From Pseudomonas sp. CC120222-01a (GTDB taxonomy: Bacteria; Pseudomonadota; Gammaproteobacteria; Pseudomonadales; Pseudomonadaceae): DNA of 64,000 nucleotides. Made by a program: the position numbers and the translations under genes. The notes below the pieces were generated by a model. It did no database searches, was not told the origin of the DNA, and was given only the letters and a program-made list of their open reading frames with translations. Shown here in pieces: positions 17,196 through 25,291 of this stretch (position 1 is the stretch's first letter; each line of letters opens with the position of its first letter). The stretch lies in NCBI RefSeq assembly GCF_003097235.1, contig NZ_QEQQ01000004.1, positions 226,239 through 290,238 on the forward strand, written 5' to 3'.

Positions 17196-18761
17196 ATGAA
17201 ATCTGAGTACGAGCTTTCTATCAAAGATTACGTCGCCATCATCAAGGACCGTGCCTTGCTGCTGGCGATCGTCATAGTGGTCGTGGTGGCCGCTACCATC
17301 GGGGTGGCGATCAGTGTGCCGCCAATCTATCAGTCGACCGGGACCATTCTGGTGGAGTCGCAGCAGATCTCCCCGGACCTGGTCTCGGCCGGCAACAACA
17401 CCTTTGCCGATGAGCGTATCGAGGTCATCCGCCAGCGGGTGATGACCCGCGAGAACCTGGCGCGGATCATCGAGAAGTACAACCTGTTCGCTGACCGCGG
17501 CAGCCGTTTCAGCGAAACCGACAAGATCGAGCAGATGCGCAGTGCGATCGTGGTCGCCACGCTCAGCACGTACGTCAAGGGGCGCGGCGAGGCCACCGTG
17601 GCCTTCACCGTATCCTATGAGGACAAACGCGCGGACGTGGCCAAGGAAGTGGCTGACGAGCTGGTGTCGCTGTTCCTCAACGAGAACATGAAGCAGCGCA
17701 CCGAACGCGCCACCGAAACCACCGAATTCCTCTCCCAGGAAGCTGACAAGCTCGGTGCCGAGCTGGCCGACCTGGAAAACAAGCTGGCGGACTTCAAGCA
17801 GGCGCATTCCAATGCCTTGCCTGAAAACCAGCAGCTACGCATGAGCATGTTGTCGCGCTCGGAACTGGAGTTCCGTGAAGTGGACCGTGACTACAAGGCT
17901 GCGCAGGAAGAACTGCGTTATCTGGAGCTGGAACTGGCGGCGGCCAACTCCGGCGTGCCGACCCAGGCGGCCAATGGCAGGGCCGTTGCTCCAGACCCTC
18001 AGGATCTGCCTGGGTTGAAGGCTGAATACGCCCGACTGCTGACCAAATACACCGAAGCGCATCCGGACGTGGTGGCAATCAAGCGCAAGATCGACGCGCT
18101 CAAGGCTTCGGGTAACCAGGGCATTGCCGCAGTAGCCGGCGGCAACCTCGACGCCGCGCGCGTACGGACCAAGATGGCTGCTGCGCAGTCGCGCATCGCC
18201 TCGCTGGCCGATCAGAAGCGCCAGCTGACCACCAAGATGGAAGGCTACGAGGCCGACATCCTCGAGGCGCCGCAAGTCGAGCGCGGCCTGGTGACGCTGC
18301 TGCGTGACCATGACAACGCACGCAAGAAATACGAAGAGATACGCAACAAGCAGATGGGCGCGAAGATTACCGAAAGCCTCGAGCAGGAAAACAAGGCCGA
18401 GCGCTTCGTGCTGCTGGAGCCACCGCTGATGCCGGAAAAACCGGTCAAACCCAACCGCAAGAAAATCGTCGCCCTTGGCCTGGTACTGGCCCCGGCCGCT
18501 GGCGGTGGCCTGGTGATGCTGCTGGAAATGCTCAATCAGCGCGTACGCGGTGTTGGTGCCCTGGAAAGCGTGCTGGGTCGGCGCGTGCTGGTGGCGGTGC
18601 CGTATATCTCGACCAAGGCAGACAAAGCCAGGCGCAAGCGGCTGATGTCGATGATGATCGGTGCCGGATTGCTGCTGGTTGCTATCCTGTTGGTGGGCGT
18701 CCATATTTTTTACATGCCTTTGGACCTCCTGCTTTTCAAAGCTATGGCTCGGTTTGAATAG
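17196..18761 (+). CDS. Wzz/GumC-type polysaccharide chain-length protein (co-polymerase without kinase domain)
   Basis: Product of 521 residues. An N-terminal helix (LLLAIVIVVVVAATIGVAISV) and a C-terminal helix (MSMMIGAGLLLVAILLVGVHIF) anchor it in the inner membrane. Between them lies a long periplasmic coiled-coil (roughly residues 175-390), with the PNRKK segment just before the second helix. This is the Wzz fold of GumC/ExoP proteins, but there is no attached kinase domain; the next gene supplies it. ATG 17196 has GGTGG upstream and gives a clean cytoplasmic start MKSEYELSIKDYVAI. Together with the Wza-like and barrel proteins it forms the export assembly. Confidence 0.88.
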   Translation: MKSEYELSIKDYVAIIKDRALLLAIVIVVVVAATIGVAISVPPIYQSTGTILVESQQISPDLVSAGNNTFADERIEVIRQRVMTRENLARIIEKYNLFADRGSRFSETDKIEQMRSAIVVATLSTYVKGRGEATVAFTVSYEDKRADVAKEVADELVSLFLNENMKQRTERATETTEFLSQEADKLGAELADLENKLADFKQAHSNALPENQQLRMSMLSRSELEFREVDRDYKAAQEELRYLELELAAANSGVPTQAANGRAVAPDPQDLPGLKAEYARLLTKYTEAHPDVVAIKRKIDALKASGNQGIAAVAGGNLDAARVRTKMAAAQSRIASLADQKRQLTTKMEGYEADILEAPQVERGLVTLLRDHDNARKKYEEIRNKQMGAKITESLEQENKAERFVLLEPPLMPEKPVKPNRKKIVALGLVLAPAAGGGLVMLLEMLNQRVRGVGALESVLGRRVLVAVPYISTKADKARRKRLMSMMIGAGLLLVAILLVGVHIFYMPLDLLLFKAMARFE

Positions 18762-18772
18762 GGAGCGCAGCG

Positions 18773-19579
18773 ATGGACAGAAGTACGCCGGCTATTGGTA
18801 AGAACATTCACCAGGTTTCGCCTGCCACCTCCGAGACGGCTCAAGTGCCCTCGGTCATGCAGAAGCCAGGGGAACTCGGGCAGTTCGATTACGTGCAGAC
18901 CAAGGTGGTGCCGCTGAATGCGGAGCACTTGGAGCGTAACCGGATCGTGTCCTTCAACAAGAACTCGAACATGAGCGGGGCGATCGACCTGCTGCGCACC
19001 CAGGTGCTGCAGGCGATGGAGGACAATGGCTGGCGCACGCTGGCGATCACCTCGCCAACCCCGGAGGCGGGCAAGACGGTGCTGGCGGTCAACCTGGCCA
19101 TGAGCATCGCCCACCACACCAACAAGACCGCCTTGCTGGTGGACTTCGACCTGCGCCGTCCACGGGTTGGCAGCAGCCTCGGCTTGCCGATGGAGAAGGC
19201 GCTGAACGACGTGCTCAACGGCAAGGCCTGGCTCGAAGAGGCGCTGGTCAACCCGACGCTGCCACGCTTTGTCGTGCTGCCGACGCGAGAGCCGGTACCG
19301 ATGTCTACCGAGGTGCTGTCGTCAGCCAAGGTCAACAACCTGATCACCGACCTGCGCGACCGCTATGACTCGCGCATCTGCATCTTCGACTTGCCGCCGC
19401 TGCTGAGTTCGGACGACGCGATCACCGTGCTGCCGAAGTTCGACTGCGTGCTGCTGGTGGTGGCCAACGGCATGAACAGCAAGAAGGACATCGAGGATTG
19501 CCTGTATCACCTGGCCTCATCGAACCTGGTGGGGGCGGTGTTGAACAAGGCGGATGAGCAGCTGCGGACTTACTACTGA
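18773..19579 (+). CDS. Bacterial tyrosine-kinase-like ATPase (CpsD/CapB/Wzc C-terminal type)
   Basis: A 268-residue soluble ATPase. It has a P-loop in SPTPEAGKT (residues 94-102), a second motif LLVDFDLRRP (121-130) typical of Walker A', and the Walker-B-like ICIFDLPPLL near 203-212. These are the three motifs of BY-kinases, which phosphorylate tyrosines in their own C-terminus and govern chain length or export. Its Gly-rich loop lacks the common GEGKS. The C-terminus is only LRTYY, two tyrosines, rather than the usual long Tyr cluster, so autophosphorylation may be limited. It lies 11 bp after the Wzz-like gene, so these are split halves of a Wzc-type pair. Confidence 0.85.
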   Translation: MDRSTPAIGKNIHQVSPATSETAQVPSVMQKPGELGQFDYVQTKVVPLNAEHLERNRIVSFNKNSNMSGAIDLLRTQVLQAMEDNGWRTLAITSPTPEAGKTVLAVNLAMSIAHHTNKTALLVDFDLRRPRVGSSLGLPMEKALNDVLNGKAWLEEALVNPTLPRFVVLPTREPVPMSTEVLSSAKVNNLITDLRDRYDSRICIFDLPPLLSSDDAITVLPKFDCVLLVVANGMNSKKDIEDCLYHLASSNLVGAVLNKADEQLRTYY

Positions 19580-19583
19580 GGCG

Positions 19584-19615
19584 GCCCCCTTCGCGTCGAG
19601 CCGGCGCGAGGGGGC
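19584..19615. terminator. Terminator hairpin between the kinase and galE genes
   Basis: GCCCCCTTCGCG (19584-19595) can pair with CGCGAGGGGGC (19605-19615) with one bulged base. It lies between two converging genes (stop at 19579 and end of galE at 19622) and probably serves both strands. Confidence 0.6.
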
Positions 19616-19621
19616 TGGCTG

Positions 19622-20584
19622 TCACTTCCAGGGATACTTCTTCTCCCACGCCCACGCATGGCTGACGATCTCATCCAGTGAAGTGTGCACGGGCTGCCAG
19701 CCCAACACCGACCTGGCTTTTTCAGCATCGGCCACCAGCCGGGGCGGGTCGCCAGCGCGGCGTGGCGCTTCATTTACATTGATCTGCCGCCCGGTCACCG
19801 TCCGTGCAGTATCGATCACTTCCTGCACCGAAAACCCTAGTCCATTGCCCAGGTTGAACGCCGTGGTCGCGCCGTCGGCCAGCAGGTATTCCACGGCCAG
19901 CGCGTGCGCCGAGGCGAGGTCGGCAACGTGGATATAGTCACGGATGCAAGTGCCATCCGGGGTGTCGTAGTCATGGCCGAACACGGTCACGGCCTCGCGA
20001 CGCCCGGAGGCCGCCTGCAGGATCAGTGGAATCAGGTGGGTTTCCGGCTCGTGGCATTCGCCCAGTTCGCCGTCCGGGTCAGCACCGGCCGCGTTGAAGT
20101 AACGCAAGCTCACCGAACGCAGGCCATAGGCCCGGTCGAAATCTTCGAGCATCTGTTCCACCATCCATTTGGTGCGCCCGTAGGGGTTGATCGGCACCTT
20201 GGGGTGTTGCTCGTCGATCGGCACATACTGAGGGTCGCCGTACACGGCGGCACTGGAGGAGAAAATCAGCCGCTTGATGCCTGCCCGTACCATCGCCTCC
20301 AACAGGCTCAGGGTCGCGCAGACGTTGTTCTGGTAGTACTTGTCGGGGTCCGCCACCGACTCGCCGACCTGGATGAACGAGGCGAAATGGAACACGGCAT
20401 CGAAGTGATAGTCGCTGAACAGGGCATCCAGCGCGTGGCCGTCGGCGATGTCCAGGCAGTCCCACTCGATGCCGGGCGCCGGCGCCTGAAGGTCTGCAAC
20501 CACCACCTCATGGCCGGCACGCAGCAGGTGCTTGACCATGTGTGAACCGATATAACCTGCACCACCGACAACCAAGTACTTCAT
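19622..20584 (-). CDS. galE: UDP-glucose 4-epimerase
   Basis: Product of 320 residues with the NAD-binding Rossmann motif VVGGAGYIGSH, the catalytic SSSAAVYG ... YGRTK (Tyr and Lys) signature and the GLGFSVQEVIDTA motif of GalE. It interconverts UDP-glucose and UDP-galactose and probably supplies galactose for the polymer. CCAGGAGGATTGG before ATG 20584 is a good ribosome site. It lies on the minus strand, with the hydrolase and polymerase genes upstream of it on the same strand (gap about 75 bp). Family assignment is firm; UDP-GlcNAc epimerase activity is possible. Confidence 0.93.
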   Translation of the reverse strand: MKYLVVGGAGYIGSHMVKHLLRAGHEVVVADLQAPAPGIEWDCLDIADGHALDALFSDYHFDAVFHFASFIQVGESVADPDKYYQNNVCATLSLLEAMVRAGIKRLIFSSSAAVYGDPQYVPIDEQHPKVPINPYGRTKWMVEQMLEDFDRAYGLRSVSLRYFNAAGADPDGELGECHEPETHLIPLILQAASGRREAVTVFGHDYDTPDGTCIRDYIHVADLASAHALAVEYLLADGATTAFNLGNGLGFSVQEVIDTARTVTGRQINVNEAPRRAGDPPRLVADAEKARSVLGWQPVHTSLDEIVSHAWAWEKKYPWK

Positions 20585-20659
20585 CCAATCCTCCTGGAAC
20601 AGACGTAGCGTCGAATGCCTGGAATACAGGGCTTCAATGACTGTAGATGGCGATATGCC

Positions 20660-23260
20660 CTATTTCAAGAACAGCCAGTTGGCCATGTGCTGGCCATCGA
20701 ATGTGATCAGGTAGCGCCCATCCTTGTAGGTCGCCGGCAGGGCATTTTCCTTGCCGTCGCTGTTGCGGCTGTACAGTTTGAGGCCCGCCGGCGCCTTGAT
20801 GCTCAGGCTGCCCTCGAGTGGTTCGACATGGAACGGCGTGACGTCCTCGGGCCTGGGGATGGCGCGGCTGCCAAGCGAAATGAGCAGGCTGCGCGACTGG
20901 GCAAGCGGCTTGTTGTCCAGGCTCTGCACCACGACACTGGCATAGCCGGTTTTCAGCTGGACCTGGATGTCACCCACGCTGAGCGACTGGCCACCCAGCC
21001 AGCCGCTCGCCGCCTGGGTCATGGGCGTATCGATGGTGTAGAGGCCCTGCTGCCAGTTGTGGCGCAGCTCGCCGCTGTCGCTTACGGCTTCGCTGGCATT
21101 GGCATCGATCAGTGACTGCCCAGGGTCTTTCAGCAGCTGTGCGTCTTTGGGCATCGCACTGGCCTGCAACCACGGTAACTCTGGGGTTTGCGGCATGGCG
21201 ATCTGCAGGCGGCCTTTCTCCATGGCGGTGCGCAGCAGCACCGAGTTGGCTGGAGAAATGTCCTGATTGAACAGGGTCGCTGCCGTGGGCGCGAAGACGT
21301 ATCGGGTCTTGGCCGGGTGCACGTCCTGGCGCCGGTAGAGCAGGGCGGCCGCGGGGAGGGTGGCGATCAGCCCCGGGTCGTTGTAGGCGTTCCAGTTGTC
21401 GGCTCGGCGCCATTGTTCGAAGAACGCCTGCTGGCTGTAGGCGTACTGCATGATCGCGTCCCAACCCTGGTGGCTGCCCGTGCCGGCCACGTAAAGCGGC
21501 AGCGTGTGGCGGTCGGGCAGGGGGAAGGGTTCGGCGTTCCACTCGGTGACGGTCATCGGCTTGCCCACCACCTGCGCTGCGCCCAGCCAGTTGATCATGC
21601 CGTCGCTGCTCAGCGGGTTCTTCTCCAGCTGGCCGAGGCCGCCGTAGCTGTGGGCGTCGACCACGTCACCCGCCGTCAATGCAGGCAACGAGGACAGGCC
21701 ATTGAGGCCCCAGGTGCTGGTGGTGGCGATCGGCACCTTGACCCCGAGCGTGCGCAGGTAGCCGATCATGTCGGCGTAGAAACGCTGCTCCAGGTCGTTG
21801 AGGAACAGCTTCGACGGGCCATGCTCCCAGGCGCGCCAGGTCTTGTCCGCCGGCAGGTCGTGGCGCTGGGCGAAGGCCTTGGCCTGGTCCATGTACAGCC
21901 GGCTGTGCTTGGGGACGTCCTTGTCGGGCAGCAGTGCATTGCCGAAGTGGTGGGTGACGTCGTTCTCGTTGGTGATCAGCACGGCGGCAATCGCCGGGTC
22001 GTCCTTGTAGGCGAGCCCGGTGTAGCTGTTGACGTGGGTCAGGTACTGCTCGGCAAAGCGCTTCAAGGCCTGCTGCAGGGTGACGTTGACGAACAGGTAG
22101 CCCTTCAGGCCAGCGACGCCATGGTCCTTGGGCAGCTCGTCGAAACCGTAGATGTTGTCAGCTGCCGTGACTGGCCGCGATACATGCAGGTCGAGCCAGA
22201 CGTAGATGCCTTCGTCCTTGAGGCTCTTGATCCACAGGTCGATCTTCTTCAGCGACTCGTCGCTGAGCTGCTGGGTGTCCTTGATCTTCTGCAAGTCACC
22301 GAAGATGTTGGGGGACACCCAGGGGGAGTCGTGGTGGTGCAGGCGCACGAGGTTGAAGCCCAGGGCCGACAGGCGCTTGGCCTGTGCCCTGATTTCCTCG
22401 TCGGGCGTACGGAACAGCGAATAGGCTGACAGGTTGGTACCCCAGAAACGCACCGGGGTGCCGTCGGCAAACACCAGCTGCTCGCCATCGGCCTTGACGA
22501 AGCCGCGCTTGCCGGCCGGTTTTTCCGGCGCATTGAGGAAGGACAGGTCAACCGGTGAAGTGCGCCAGTCGAGCTGGTCATCCGGCCACGTCGTGGGGTC
22601 GGTCATGCCAAAGCGTTCCGTGGCGGTCTGGCCGATGGTGATATCCCCGGTCACGCTCAGCTGTGCCTTGATCTGCTGTTGCCCGGGCTTGATCGGGTCG
22701 GTGTAGAAGAAGGTGCGCACCTGGTCGGTGTTGCCGCGCTCGAAATACACCTTGGCCAACGGTGGGTCGAAGCGCATTTCGACGTGTGGCCCTTGGGGGT
22801 TCTTGCCCCAGGCCCAGCCGCGATTTTCGGGTAACAGCACCGGGTCGCCCATTTCCCCGGCAATCAGCGTGGGGTCAAAGCGCCAGACGATACCGCCGCC
22901 CATCACATCGCTCTGCCTGCTGTGCGCCTGCAGGTCGAAGTCCCAGGTCAGGGTTTGTGCCTGGGGCTTGTGGATGTCGGCCTTGAGGTCGAAGTCCAGG
23001 TCCTTGTTGCTGCCGGTCAGCGTGTAGCGGTAGGGGCCGTCGACCTTGAGCGTCGGATAGAACCCGGTCCAGCCCCAGTTCGCGCCCCAGAAGTCGAAGC
23101 TGGGCACGAAGGCCGGGCCACCCCCGTGGGTCAGCGTGGGCAGGCCGTTCTGTTCGTCGACACGCACGACCCAATCGGATGCCCAGGCGCCCACTGGCAA
23201 TGCCAGCAGGCCGACCAGTAGCGATGTGCGGGTCCATGTACACAGGGCAAGGCTGGGCAT
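20660..23260 (-). CDS. Secreted glycoside hydrolase-like protein (GH5-type fold)
   Basis: Product of 866 residues with an N-terminal signal peptide (ending GAWAS). A beta-rich region fills the first 250 residues, and a TIM-barrel domain starts near residue 260 (VRFWGTNLSAYSLF). Candidate acid/base and nucleophile residues are E432 in LITNENDV and E573 in VTEWNAEP, the two-glutamate layout of clan GH-A (GH5-like). The C-terminal region is beta-rich (lectin- or carbohydrate-binding-like). It lies 4 bp downstream of the polymerase gene with its ribosome site (GAGGTAG) inside that gene. Such hydrolases in biosynthetic loci trim or release the polymer or correct mis-secreted chains. The exact family is uncertain. 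Confidence 0.8.
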   Translation of the reverse strand: MPSLALCTWTRTSLLVGLLALPVGAWASDWVVRVDEQNGLPTLTHGGGPAFVPSFDFWGANWGWTGFYPTLKVDGPYRYTLTGSNKDLDFDLKADIHKPQAQTLTWDFDLQAHSRQSDVMGGGIVWRFDPTLIAGEMGDPVLLPENRGWAWGKNPQGPHVEMRFDPPLAKVYFERGNTDQVRTFFYTDPIKPGQQQIKAQLSVTGDITIGQTATERFGMTDPTTWPDDQLDWRTSPVDLSFLNAPEKPAGKRGFVKADGEQLVFADGTPVRFWGTNLSAYSLFRTPDEEIRAQAKRLSALGFNLVRLHHHDSPWVSPNIFGDLQKIKDTQQLSDESLKKIDLWIKSLKDEGIYVWLDLHVSRPVTAADNIYGFDELPKDHGVAGLKGYLFVNVTLQQALKRFAEQYLTHVNSYTGLAYKDDPAIAAVLITNENDVTHHFGNALLPDKDVPKHSRLYMDQAKAFAQRHDLPADKTWRAWEHGPSKLFLNDLEQRFYADMIGYLRTLGVKVPIATTSTWGLNGLSSLPALTAGDVVDAHSYGGLGQLEKNPLSSDGMINWLGAAQVVGKPMTVTEWNAEPFPLPDRHTLPLYVAGTGSHQGWDAIMQYAYSQQAFFEQWRRADNWNAYNDPGLIATLPAAALLYRRQDVHPAKTRYVFAPTAATLFNQDISPANSVLLRTAMEKGRLQIAMPQTPELPWLQASAMPKDAQLLKDPGQSLIDANASEAVSDSGELRHNWQQGLYTIDTPMTQAASGWLGGQSLSVGDIQVQLKTGYASVVVQSLDNKPLAQSRSLLISLGSRAIPRPEDVTPFHVEPLEGSLSIKAPAGLKLYSRNSDGKENALPATYKDGRYLITFDGQHMANWLFLK

Positions 23261-23264
23261 CGAT

Positions 23265-24791
23265 CTACCTCGGTTGAAGGCTGATGGTGGTCACCTGGCT
23301 GGTCTCTGTCGCGGCTTGCCTGCGCATCATCTGGATGTAGGCGACGCTGAGCCCGGCAATCGACCAGTACACGATCGGGATGACCGTGATGCTGCTGACG
23401 GTGAAAATGGTGACCAGGATCCCCAGCAAGGTTGCCAGCAACACCCGCCCCAGCAGGCGGTACGGGTCAGCGTTGTCGCTGATCGCGCGCATGGCCCGGT
23501 GGATACCCAGCAGGATGCAGGCGAAAAAGCCCAGGAACAGCCCAAGCCCCACCAGGCCGATGCGCAAGGCCAGGCCGACGTAGGTGTTGACGATGTCGAT
23601 GATGCCTTCGCCCTGGATCATCGATTGCATTTCCGGGGTGCTGCGGTAGTCGAAGGAGCCGAACAGCGGGTTGCGCTGGATGACGATCCACGAATTGTCG
23701 AGCAGGCGTTGGCGGTAGGTGATGTTCTCTGTGTCCACCTTGCCGATGAAGGGCAGCAGGTCGAGTATCTTGTCGCCACCGGGCATGACGCTCAGCAGCG
23801 GTATGCTCAGCACCCCGGCCAGGGCCAGCAACGCCAGGCGCGACACGGCGCGCCTGCCCAGCGCGATGAACACCACCACGATTACCCCGGCGCCAATCCA
23901 TGGGCCACGCGAGAGCGGGGCAAACAGCCCGGCGGCCAGCAGCAGGGCGCCCAGGTAGCGGTGCACAGGCCGTTGCACGAAGTGCTGCACGAACAGGAAC
24001 AAGCCGATGGCCACGGCCATCACGTAGCCGAGGACGATGGCCTGGCCGGTGGTGACACTGGCACGCAATGAACCACCACGGCTCAGGTAGGCCTTCATGT
24101 CCCATTGCAGGCCCAGGGCATCGAGCAGGGCGTTGTACAGCAGCCAGTTGCGTACGTACTCGGCGACCCCGAGCAGCGCCAGGAGAAAGCCAACGATGAC
24201 GAACGCCAGCATGGCGTCCTTGAAGTCACTGAGTTCGCGCAATCCACGGCTGGCCACGTAATAGGGCAGAAACACATCGATGTACAGGCTCAGCACCTGG
24301 CGCAGCGTGTCGGTGACAGTGGTTTCGCGCAGCGCCAGTGCGCTGGTCAGCACCAGGCTGGCCAGCAGCAGTTTGTCGGGCAGCAGGCGGCCGAAGCGAA
24401 TGCTGTCGCTTTGCTTGCGCAGCACCATTGCCGCCGGCAGCAGTACGCACAGGGTCAGGACGCGTTGGTGGTTGATGTCGAACAGGTAGTTGATCACGCC
24501 AAAACCGGGTATTTCGGTCATCGCGGGCGGGATCAGGAACAGCAACATGAAAAACAGCGCCAGCGGGTTGTGCTCGCGGCGCTGGGCAACCAGCAAGATC
24601 ACCGTGGCCGCGCCGGCATACAGCCAGAAGCTGTGGGCGAAAAATGCCGCCAGGGTCAGCACAAACCACAGGTTACGGCGTCGCTTGAAATCCGCCAGGG
24701 GGATCAGGTCCGTTGCCGGACGCCGGGCCATGAAGAAAACCACACTGGCCACAATCACAATGACGACCAGGGCTCTTAAATGTTCAGGCAT
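23265..24791 (-). CDS. O-antigen ligase / Wzy-like polysaccharide polymerase
   Basis: Product of 508 residues with 10-12 hydrophobic helices. It also carries the Wzy_C-type signature: a central LSRGPWIGAG motif and a periplasmic loop with YRQRLLDNSWIVIQRNPLFG, matching O-antigen ligase/polymerase proteins. In this locus a Wzy polymerase joining repeat units in the periplasm is more likely than a ligase. It is the first gene of the minus-strand set (polymerase, hydrolase, galE). Its start at 24791 faces the Tat microprotein gene across a 293-bp divergent gap. No flippase (Wzx) was seen elsewhere in the window. Confidence 0.85.
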   Translation of the reverse strand: MPEHLRALVVIVIVASVVFFMARRPATDLIPLADFKRRRNLWFVLTLAAFFAHSFWLYAGAATVILLVAQRREHNPLALFFMLLFLIPPAMTEIPGFGVINYLFDINHQRVLTLCVLLPAAMVLRKQSDSIRFGRLLPDKLLLASLVLTSALALRETTVTDTLRQVLSLYIDVFLPYYVASRGLRELSDFKDAMLAFVIVGFLLALLGVAEYVRNWLLYNALLDALGLQWDMKAYLSRGGSLRASVTTGQAIVLGYVMAVAIGLFLFVQHFVQRPVHRYLGALLLAAGLFAPLSRGPWIGAGVIVVVFIALGRRAVSRLALLALAGVLSIPLLSVMPGGDKILDLLPFIGKVDTENITYRQRLLDNSWIVIQRNPLFGSFDYRSTPEMQSMIQGEGIIDIVNTYVGLALRIGLVGLGLFLGFFACILLGIHRAMRAISDNADPYRLLGRVLLATLLGILVTIFTVSSITVIPIVYWSIAGLSVAYIQMMRRQAATETSQVTTISLQPR

Positions 24792-25084
24792 GGGTTGTAG
24801 GCACCTATCCCTCGGTGGACTGGATGGAGGCTAGCATCGTGGCTAAATGAAACTATAGTGAGTTCTAGCCATTCGGTCAGAGATTGAAGTCATGCAGTCG
24901 ATTGAAGTTGTGGCGATGCGAAAAATCCAGCACAGGCGCGTGACGCAGGTTATGCCTATGATTGCGATAGGGGCACTCAGTGCCTCTCTGTCGACGCGCT
25001 TTTTCGATTGACCCTGATGGTCGCCCGACAAGGCCCGCGGTAGAGAGCGGGGCATAAGAAAATCAACGGTATGGGGCTGGGATC
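24792..25084. promoter_or_regulatory. Divergent intergenic region between the two exopolysaccharide transcription units
   Basis: No gene supported. The region lies between oppositely directed genes and probably contains promoters for both the polymerase/hydrolase/galE unit and the long plus-strand operon. The left 100 bp is AT-richer. I could not identify a confident -35/-10 pair or operator. Confidence 0.4.
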
Positions 25085-25291
25085 ATGGGGAAGCTGCAGT
25101 TTTGTACTCCGTTGCTGGGGCGGAGAGGCTTTCTACGTAATTGTGTCTTGTTGAGTGCCGGGGCAGCCGTGTTCGGTGGCTGCGTCAATGCCAACGCCAA
25201 TGCGGCGCGCAAACCAGAGCCAAAGGGCGGCTTCGTCATCATCAATGGCTGGGTGTTGCCGGTGGGGTACTTCCAGGACGGACGCTCATGA
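25085..25291 (+). CDS. Tat-signal lipoprotein-like microprotein
   Basis: A 68-residue product. The N-terminus holds LLGRRGFLRNCVLLSAGAA, with RRGFLR matching the twin-arginine consensus, followed by a hydrophobic stretch and FGGC, a plausible lipobox. After the predicted Cys only about 36 residues remain (VNANANAARKPEPKGGFV, then GYFQDGRS). It overlaps the start of the GMC oxidoreductase by 4 bp (ATGA at 25288-25291), so the two are translationally coupled. The order resembles small Tat subunits that carry a flavoprotein across the membrane, such as gluconate 2-dehydrogenase small subunits, but the protein is shorter. Confidence 0.7.
   Translation: MGKLQFCTPLLGRRGFLRNCVLLSAGAAVFGGCVNANANAARKPEPKGGFVIINGWVLPVGYFQDGRS

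Noticed and set aside
23265..24791. Possibility that the multi-helix protein is the missing Wzx flippase or an exosortase.
   Set aside because: It has the Wzy_C-type SRGPWIGA and RQRLLDNSW...NPLFG motifs of polymerases/ligases and lacks exosortase catalytic Cys/Arg/His arrangement.
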